Shown here one piece after another: positions 58,241 through 64,000 of a DNA stretch of 64,000 bases. A program made the position numbers and the translations under genes. The stretch is taken from contig CANMWO010000001.1 in the NCBI GenBank assembly GCA_947501695.1, positions 1,426,001-1,490,000 on the forward strand. The letters run 5' to 3'. The notes beneath the pieces were generated by a model. The model saw nothing but the letters and a program-made list of their open reading frames with translations, did not search any database and was not told the DNA's origin. The DNA is from an uncultured Sphingomonadaceae bacterium. GTDB taxonomy: Bacteria > Pseudomonadota > Alphaproteobacteria > Sphingomonadales > Sphingomonadaceae. Every line of letters starts with the position of its first letter. Position 1 is the stretch's first letter.

Positions 58241-58437
58241 CAGAAAATCTCCGCTTCACTGTTAATCAAATCCTGTGCGTCACCATCCAGCCGATAGACG
58301 ACTTCTTGTTTTATATTGATATTCAGGTTGATCACGATGGGTTTATCAGGCGCAGAAACCTGCACACATCCTGCCAGAACGGCACTTAGCCCCAAGGCGA
58401 CACCCGATATCAGGCCGGTTGTCTTCCTATTCTTCAT
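58240..58437 (-). CDS. ynbE: YnbE-like lipoprotein
   Basis: A 65-residue outer-membrane lipoprotein. The signal sequence ends in the lipobox LAGC with the modified Cys near position 24, followed by VQVSAPDKPIVINLNINIKQEV, the YnbE core (quoted here in part). In E. coli YnbE continues the beta-sheet of YdbH into the outer membrane. I chose the ATG at 58437 because it gives a normal lipoprotein signal; the frame extends to 58494. It overlaps ydbL by the TGATG arrangement. Confidence 0.87.
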   Translation of the reverse strand: MKNRKTTGLISGVALGLSAVLAGCVQVSAPDKPIVINLNINIKQEVVYRLDGDAQDLINSEAEIF

Positions 58438-58483
58438 AATTGATCGAATCGCATTTCCAGACGGATCCGTCAATTGACTTATC

Positions 58484-61400
58484 TTATGGACCATTGTCGC
58501 TTTCCCTTGGCTGAACAGTTGATTCAGAATTGTCTTCTAGTGCTTTTGTCGCTTCCAAAGCGCCTTCTTCCTGCGCTCTAATCAGGGCTGGCAAATTCTG
58601 ACCAACTAATATTCCTGGATCATAAAAGGCCTTCGCACTGCTCATTAACTGCATGAAAGGCGCCTGAATACGAACATTAAATTCCAATGGAATCTTCGCA
58701 ATCTGCTTAGTGATGAAGTTTCTACTCGTTCCATGCCCCTGCTGCAGACCGGAAAACTTTACTTCGGTGATAATTTCACCGTCAATTGCGCCATCCATGC
58801 CTATTGTTAACTGCTCATATTTCAATGCTTTCAGGGCATTAAAGGCGAAGTTTGCGAAAGTTCCCATATCTTCATAGGTCAGCTCACCAATATAGGCGAG
58901 CGAACCGCCACCTTTACGTGCAACCAGGTAACCGCCAGCGATTCGACCACCATCCTGATCAAAAACCATCGGTAATTTGCCATCAAAAACACCTGTTGCG
59001 CTGAGGTTTTCAAAGTCAAATTGCGTAAGAAACTGTGCTGCGTCAACGCCGACAACCGTGAATTCCAGCCTTCGTTCAGCATCTTCGCCTAGATCAAGGG
59101 TCGTAGGTTCCAAATAGAGCATTCCGCCAGCAAACGGCCATTGCCCGCCCTCTATCTGCATTTTATAGTCCGGCAACAGACGATAGAAGAGTTGCCCGTT
59201 AAAGGCTGCGACGCCAGGATTAACCTCCGCCATGCGTACCAACTGGCCCGGCTCTGTTTCAAGGCCAAGCAAATCCGAAAATTTAATTTCACCCGAAAGA
59301 CCGGTTACCGGGCCAAAAGCCGCAGCCAGGTTGAGGGATTCTGTACGGAAAACGCCCGTGCTGCGAACGCCGTCTTTTTGCGCGTCCCAGTTAATTTTAC
59401 CGGCACCGGTTACCGCGCCATTGACATTTGCAATCACGCCAAGCGTCAATGGTGTTAGCAGTTCCGGTTGAAGCTCGTCATCAAAATTCAATCCCGAGAC
59501 TTCAATAACGGCCTCGCCAATGCTCGTATCCATCATATGCTGCATCGTGACGGTGGCGACTGCACGTTGAGTAGTGGGCTCTCGCAAAAGGCCATCTGCA
59601 GTAACTAATCCGTCTGCAAATTTTAGCTGCACATTATTACTGATCAAAGGCCGATAGCGTTCGACTTGCTTTTCATCCCGCACCCGCAGTTGCGCGTCCG
59701 CCAGAAAAGCTCCTTCAACAAAGCGCCAATCACTATTCACATCATCAAACAGTAGAGGAATATCGGCAATTTGGCCCTCGCCACCGGCGACCTTACCGGT
59801 AACAATCTGCCCAAATGCAGCGCTCACCAAAACCATATCGAATTTCGTCATGCTATCTGCCACACCCATACGAACCGAGACATTTTGGGCCGTCATGCCT
59901 TTGTCCATCGCAAAGTCGAGCGGGCCACTTGATAGGGAAAGAGGCGTCCCGCCAACCGAGCCGTTCAGATCAAATGACGGCGCTCTAACCGCGATATTGA
60001 TGCCAGAACCACTGCTGAACACTATTCCCTGGCGGTTCTCTGGACATAGTGTCGTGCGAGTTGGACCAGCAATGAATGAGGCCGTCCGCAGGCTGGCAAA
60101 TTGAAGATCGACGCATTGGCGATACAGTGCAAATCCGCCACGGCCGCCGACAACACCTTTAATCGGTATTTGCAGCCCAGTAATCTGACCATCTGCTACC
60201 GGCCCCGAAAGTATGACGCGACCATCGATATTTGTACCGCCTCCGCTAGAAGGTGAAAAATTCAGGCTAGGAATATTGAGCTTCGCCGCTCCGGCCTGAT
60301 AAGCGGCCATTTGCAAGCTACCGGAGAAACCGCGCGCGAGACTACCATCATTTAGGTCTATTCTTGCGTCGGGAAAGCCGCCACCGTTGAGCAACAGATC
60401 GCCCTCAGCGAGCATTTTGATGTCGTCACCTGCAAATGTGAGTAATATCTGATCATCGAGTTTCATTTCGCCGCCCGAACGAGATTGCGCGCGCAAAGCG
60501 CTGATCGCCAATTTACTTCCAACCGCTCCTGTGTCGAACAGTATCGAGCCCGAGAGGTCAAGCGCCCTACCCGCCTTTTGGACGGCCAAGGCAAGCTTGC
60601 TCGCAATCGGTCCAATAGGAGTTCCATCGGCCGATGTCGCCAAACCGGTAATCTCCCTCAGCAATTTTCGGGAAATCACTGCAGATCGAAGTTCCGGCTC
60701 CCCTTCGAACCGCGCAGTTATCGGATCGTCGCCATAACCTAGTTGAAAGGGTCCATTGACCCGTCCCAGATCAGCTTGACCGAACGGAGAGTTAAGCCCT
60801 TTGGTAGTCATTGCAATGGTACCGCTGCTACGCTTTAAGTCACCGGTAAAGGCGATCGTCGATTCAATTTCTTTCGCGCTATAATCAGCGTAACGTAGCG
60901 GTCCGCCCGCAATATCAGCATCACCCGACCAACTGGTAAAATCCTGCCCCAGTTCAACCGCAAGCTGCATGCCCATATCTTGCGCTTGCACACCAAGTTT
61001 GGGACAGTTCAAACCCGGCAAGCGCAATGGCCCATTCAAGTTCGGCTTGCGTTTCTTAATAGCGATTTCACCAAAGTAGCTGGGATTAGAAATGATACAG
61101 CCGCCCAAAGCGAGCTGCTCGCTCAACGCAGCCAATTCCCCGGCAAACCCATCATGCAGATTACCGGCACCATTTAGAGCCAGTCCAATCGCGCCAAAGT
61201 CACTGTCAATTCGCAGCTGCGCTTTTTCAACCGTCAGCGAAATATCTGGCAGCGCCAAAGGGCTATCATCCGCCGGGTCAGAAAATTTGTCGAGCGCTCC
61301 GAAGGATAGCTTGCCATCCTTCAATCGGCCAAACGCTTTAACGCCGGTGGCTCTTACCCAGTTTATGCCTGCGCCTTCAGTGCCGAGACTATTGCCTATC

Positions 61401-61705
61401 TCAACCAAATTTGCTGTCAGGTCAGGCGTATCAGGATTACCAATGACCAAATTACGAATAATCTGCTTGCGAAAACCAATATCCTCAATCTCGTAACTGG
61501 CTTCCACCCCTAGCTTATCGAGCTCCGACCGCACAAAATTATCGGCAATAGTGATCCGGCTGAACCAAAGAACAAGGAAGCCGACGAGCAATAGAAAAAG
61601 AACTACATAAACAAATAGTCGTGGCCGCAATCGGCTGCCCAAAGGGCCAGGTTCAATTTCTTCCTCCATCTCAGCTGAGATGCAGAAGTCTAGCTTAAGT
61701 TGCAA
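58484..61705 (-). CDS. ydbH: YdbH-like AsmA-type intermembrane lipid transport protein
   Basis: A large protein of about 1073 residues with one N-terminal membrane anchor (about 29-49, LFVYVVLFLLLVGFLVLWF) and a long, beta-rich body with no enzyme motif. Such proteins form a groove that bridges the envelope for phospholipids. The end of the gene overlaps the long ynbE frame and the gene order is ydbH-ynbE-ydbL, as in E. coli. The start could be a TTG at 61705 or the ATG at 61669; I list the longer frame. A 16-bp palindrome covers the ATG at 61669. Confidence 0.87.
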   Translation of the reverse strand: MQLKLDFCISAEMEEEIEPGPLGSRLRPRLFVYVVLFLLLVGFLVLWFSRITIADNFVRSELDKLGVEASYEIEDIGFRKQIIRNLVIGNPDTPDLTANLVEIGNSLGTEGAGINWVRATGVKAFGRLKDGKLSFGALDKFSDPADDSPLALPDISLTVEKAQLRIDSDFGAIGLALNGAGNLHDGFAGELAALSEQLALGGCIISNPSYFGEIAIKKRKPNLNGPLRLPGLNCPKLGVQAQDMGMQLAVELGQDFTSWSGDADIAGGPLRYADYSAKEIESTIAFTGDLKRSSGTIAMTTKGLNSPFGQADLGRVNGPFQLGYGDDPITARFEGEPELRSAVISRKLLREITGLATSADGTPIGPIASKLALAVQKAGRALDLSGSILFDTGAVGSKLAISALRAQSRSGGEMKLDDQILLTFAGDDIKMLAEGDLLLNGGGFPDARIDLNDGSLARGFSGSLQMAAYQAGAAKLNIPSLNFSPSSGGGTNIDGRVILSGPVADGQITGLQIPIKGVVGGRGGFALYRQCVDLQFASLRTASFIAGPTRTTLCPENRQGIVFSSGSGINIAVRAPSFDLNGSVGGTPLSLSSGPLDFAMDKGMTAQNVSVRMGVADSMTKFDMVLVSAAFGQIVTGKVAGGEGQIADIPLLFDDVNSDWRFVEGAFLADAQLRVRDEKQVERYRPLISNNVQLKFADGLVTADGLLREPTTQRAVATVTMQHMMDTSIGEAVIEVSGLNFDDELQPELLTPLTLGVIANVNGAVTGAGKINWDAQKDGVRSTGVFRTESLNLAAAFGPVTGLSGEIKFSDLLGLETEPGQLVRMAEVNPGVAAFNGQLFYRLLPDYKMQIEGGQWPFAGGMLYLEPTTLDLGEDAERRLEFTVVGVDAAQFLTQFDFENLSATGVFDGKLPMVFDQDGGRIAGGYLVARKGGGSLAYIGELTYEDMGTFANFAFNALKALKYEQLTIGMDGAIDGEIITEVKFSGLQQGHGTSRNFITKQIAKIPLEFNVRIQAPFMQLMSSAKAFYDPGILVGQNLPALIRAQEEGALEATKALEDNSESTVQPRESDNGP
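61667..61682. repeat. 16-bp perfect palindrome over the ydbH start
   Basis: CATCTCAG and its complement CTGAGATG form a perfect 16-bp palindrome that includes the ATG at 61669 and lies between ydbH and the divergent radC region. It could be an operator or a hairpin hiding the start codon; position is the only evidence for function. Confidence 0.45.
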
Positions 61706-61828
61706 TGTACAAGTGTATGGACTGCACAGTTTTTACGCAATTTATTATGGATTGGACATATTCGGCCAATTCACGGCGTTAGCGGGCTTTCCCATCCCAT
61801 TCTCAAACAAACTGATTATGGTTCGGAT

Positions 61829-62557
61829 ATGCCCGACTTGGACCCCGAACTAGCCAATGCCAAAAAACCCAATGGAAAATCCAAGCCCCATCATGGCGAC
61901 GGCCATCGCGCGCGTTTAAGAGAACGCCTGCTCGAAGGTGGAAGTAGCGCATTGTTGGATCACGAGCTTATTGAATTTCTCCTTACTCTTGCCATCCGGC
62001 GACGGGACACGAAGCCTCTTGCCAAAGACCTAATAGATACGTTTGGAAGTCTGTCGGCCCTACTGACAGCGGACGGAGAGTCGATCAAGAAAGTTCCGGG
62101 CATGGGTGAAACGAGTACTGCCGCCATTAAAATTGTTCAGGCGGCGGCACTGCGCCTAATTTCGGAGCCAGTGCGCGATCAACCAATATTAAATAGTTGG
62201 CAGGCACTGCTCGACTATTTGCGCGCCGACATGGCACATCTCATCCATGAGCGCGTTCGGGTGCTCCATCTCAACAGCAAAAACCGTTTGATCCGTGACG
62301 AGCTAGTAAGCGAAGGATCAATCGATCAAGCAGCCATTTACACGCGCGAAGTGATAAAGCGCGCACTGGAACTCGGGTCTGCCGCGATCATATTGGTCCA
62401 TAACCACCCGAGCGGTGATAGCGCGCCCAGCCGTCAGGATATCGCTATCACCAAGGATATTTGCGATGCCGGAAGAAAACTCGGCATTGCAGTCCATGAT
62501 CATATCATCATCGGCAAAGACGGTCACACTTCCTTCCGCTCAAAAGGCCTGATCTAA
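61829..62557 (+). CDS. radC: DNA repair protein RadC (JAMM/MPN family)
   Basis: A 242-residue RadC. An N-terminal helix-hairpin-helix region (about 33-105, with LLDHELIEFLLTLAIRRRD and KKVPGMGETSTAAIK) is followed by the MPN domain with the metal site HNHPSG-DSAPSRQD, in which two His and the Asp of the JAMM motif are present. The biochemical role of RadC is not settled despite the name. I chose the ATG at 61829; the frame is open to 61700 but that part is not family-like. It converges on the NADH dehydrogenase gene, with 7 bp between the stops. Confidence 0.92.
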   Translation: MPDLDPELANAKKPNGKSKPHHGDGHRARLRERLLEGGSSALLDHELIEFLLTLAIRRRDTKPLAKDLIDTFGSLSALLTADGESIKKVPGMGETSTAAIKIVQAAALRLISEPVRDQPILNSWQALLDYLRADMAHLIHERVRVLHLNSKNRLIRDELVSEGSIDQAAIYTREVIKRALELGSAAIILVHNHPSGDSAPSRQDIAITKDICDAGRKLGIAVHDHIIIGKDGHTSFRSKGLI

Positions 62558-62564
62558 AAATGCC

Positions 62565-64000
62565 TTAAGCGCCACTATCCTTACCCGTGATCAGGCGGAT
62601 GCCGAGTTGCAACGTGAAATAAGACCATATCCAGTTCACCAAAACCGCTATCCGATTTCGCATGCCGGAGAGAAAACCAACATGTACCGCGCCCCAAAGC
62701 CACCAGGCCAAAGCGCCATGCAATTTGACAAAGCCAAAATCGGCCACGGCACTTTTCCGGCCGATGGTCGCCAGGCTGCCCTGATGCTTATATTTAAAGG
62801 GCGCGACTTGTTCGCCGTCCAGAAGCTGCTGCTGGATATAGTTGGCGACATAGACGCCCGCTTGCTTGGCCGCAGGCGCTAGCCCAGGAACCGGATTGCC
62901 ATCCCAAGCGTTGCTGCCGGCTGTGTCGCCAATCGCGAAGACATTTTCATGGCCCGCAACCCGCATATGCTCATCGACTGCAACCCGCCCTGCCCGATCC
63001 GTATTGGCTTCGAGCCATTTGCCAGCAGGAGAAGCAATGACACCCGCAGCCCAAAGGACCGTCTCCGTCGCGATCTCTATATCGTCGCCGATTTTAACGC
63101 GATCGGCAGCTATATCGGTCACGCGTGATTTCAAACGAATATCCACACCCAAATTGCTAAGCGACGCCGCAGCATGGGCAGACAGGTCTTCCGGAAAGGC
63201 TGGCAATATTCGATCGCCTGATTGCACAAGGATGATTTGTGCTTGTTCTGGATCAATCCGGCTGAACTCGTCCTTGAGGCCGTGATGGGCAAGCTCGGCA
63301 ATGGCACCGGCCAGCTCGACACCCGTCGGACCAGCACCGACAATGACAAAAGTCATCAGACGTTTTACCCGTTCCGTGTCACTGGACGATTCCGCCCGCT
63401 CAAACGCGCGCAAAACATGGCCACGAACCGAAACGCCATCTTCGATAGTTTTCAGGCCGGGAGCATAGGGTGCCCATTCATCTTTGCCAAAATAGCTATG
63501 TGATGCGCCGGTAGCCAACACCAGATGATCGTAATCCAGACTATTCTGACCATAGGTCAGCGTTTTCTGGATGCTATCGATGCTACTTACTTCACCCAAT
63601 AATACCCGAACATTGCCATCTTTCCGGAACAGTCCCCGGATCGGGGTAGCTACATCTGCGGGCGACAATGCTGCCGTTGCAATTTGATAAAGCAACGGCT
63701 GGAATAGATGATAATTATGTCGGTCAATCAGCGTGATACGGACAGGCAGGTTCTTGAGCTTGTTCACGCATGCTAATCCACCAAAGCCAGCACCCACAAC
63801 CACAATATGCGGCCAATGATCTGGCACATCCTCATATTTTCGATCGAACAAGATATTCGACTCCAGCCAACCGGAAATCATCCTGTCGATCGACAGATAA
63901 CCTGCACCAAAAACGATCATCAATCCGAAAAGCAGCATCGGATAAAGCGTTAAATCGGGATGCAAACCCATCACCGCCAAAGTGCTGAGGACAATTATCA
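62565..64000 (-). CDS. Type II NADH dehydrogenase (NDH-2), 5' end cut by the window
   Basis: A flavoprotein that oxidises NADH and reduces quinone without pumping protons. The FAD-binding GxGxxG is VVVGAGFGGLACV and the NADH-binding one is VIVGAGPTGVELAGA. The conserved end AAKQAGVYVANYI and the C-terminal hydrophobic stretch are visible. An N-terminal membrane segment precedes the FAD site (about 10-35 of the 471-residue frame beginning at 63980). The frame remains open to the window edge, so the true start may lie outside and that first codon, a TTG, should not be taken as the start. Confidence 0.88.
   Translation of the reverse strand, partial: IIVLSTLAVMGLHPDLTLYPMLLFGLMIVFGAGYLSIDRMISGWLESNILFDRKYEDVPDHWPHIVVVGAGFGGLACVNKLKNLPVRITLIDRHNYHLFQPLLYQIATAALSPADVATPIRGLFRKDGNVRVLLGEVSSIDSIQKTLTYGQNSLDYDHLVLATGASHSYFGKDEWAPYAPGLKTIEDGVSVRGHVLRAFERAESSSDTERVKRLMTFVIVGAGPTGVELAGAIAELAHHGLKDEFSRIDPEQAQIILVQSGDRILPAFPEDLSAHAAASLSNLGVDIRLKSRVTDIAADRVKIGDDIEIATETVLWAAGVIASPAGKWLEANTDRAGRVAVDEHMRVAGHENVFAIGDTAGSNAWDGNPVPGLAPAAKQAGVYVANYIQQQLLDGEQVAPFKYKHQGSLATIGRKSAVADFGFVKLHGALAWWLWGAVHVGFLSGMRNRIAVLVNWIWSYFTLQLGIRLITGKDSGA

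Overview
The window reads as chromosomal DNA of a sphingomonad (Alphaproteobacteria, Sphingomonadales; by overall flavour a marine type close to Parasphingorhabdus or Sphingorhabdus, which I infer and cannot prove). Supporting signs: a GcrA cell-cycle regulator, an F0 ATP synthase operon with separate b and b' subunits, an Lrp-type PutR divergent from a PutA that lacks a DNA-binding domain, and several P450/Rieske genes. Base composition looks moderate throughout. I see no insertion sequence, prophage, CRISPR array or rRNA. There is one tRNA gene.

Layout. 1-583: C-terminal end of a large surface protein. 708-4326: branched-chain 2-oxoacid dehydrogenase E1alpha-E1beta-E2 (minus strand). 4499-7780: trypsin-like serine protease autotransporter. 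7992-8924: thyA. 9097-13389: divergent putR and putA. 13500-19194: a DSF (diffusible signal factor) quorum-sensing locus with an rpfC-like hybrid kinase, an rpfF synthase convergent with it, and a receiver-PAS-GGDEF-EAL regulator where RpfG would be expected. 19537-29650: gpsA followed by a neutral-lipid operon (two alpha/beta hydrolases, a DUF3336 patatin lipase, wax ester synthase/DGAT, PlsB and a HAD-PlsC fusion). 30004-35734: subtilase autotransporter with 7-residue repeats and a TPR-GGDEF-EAL protein. 35771-42278: a divergent oxidative catabolism cluster (Rieske oxygenase, SnoaL-like, two P450s, CMD, ABM, SDR). 42437-49604: tRNA-Ser(CGA), hspQ, ABC permease, gcrA, parE, a class A beta-lactamase-like hydrolase, GNAT, LysR. 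49601-54991: apaG, metZ, leuB, recO, uvrC. 55056-57607: F0 ATP synthase. 57845-61705: ydbL-ynbE-ydbH envelope lipid-transport genes. 61829-64000: radC and a type II NADH dehydrogenase cut by the window edge.

How parts fit together. The most notable region is 13500-29650. RpfF should make a cis-2-unsaturated fatty acid signal from acyl-ACP, the RpfC-like kinase should sense it, and the co-transcribed regulator carries both a cyclic-di-GMP synthase and a phosphodiesterase domain. Next to it, gpsA makes sn-glycerol-3-phosphate, which PlsB and PlsC acylate and WS/DGAT turns into storage lipid; the patatin and hydrolases could mobilise it. The HAD-PlsC/PlsB/WS-DGAT trio resembles the mycobacterial Rv2482c-Rv2484c neighbourhood as I recall it. 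Two of these enzymes end in Lys/Ala/Pro-rich histone-like tails, which I consider the second most interesting observation.
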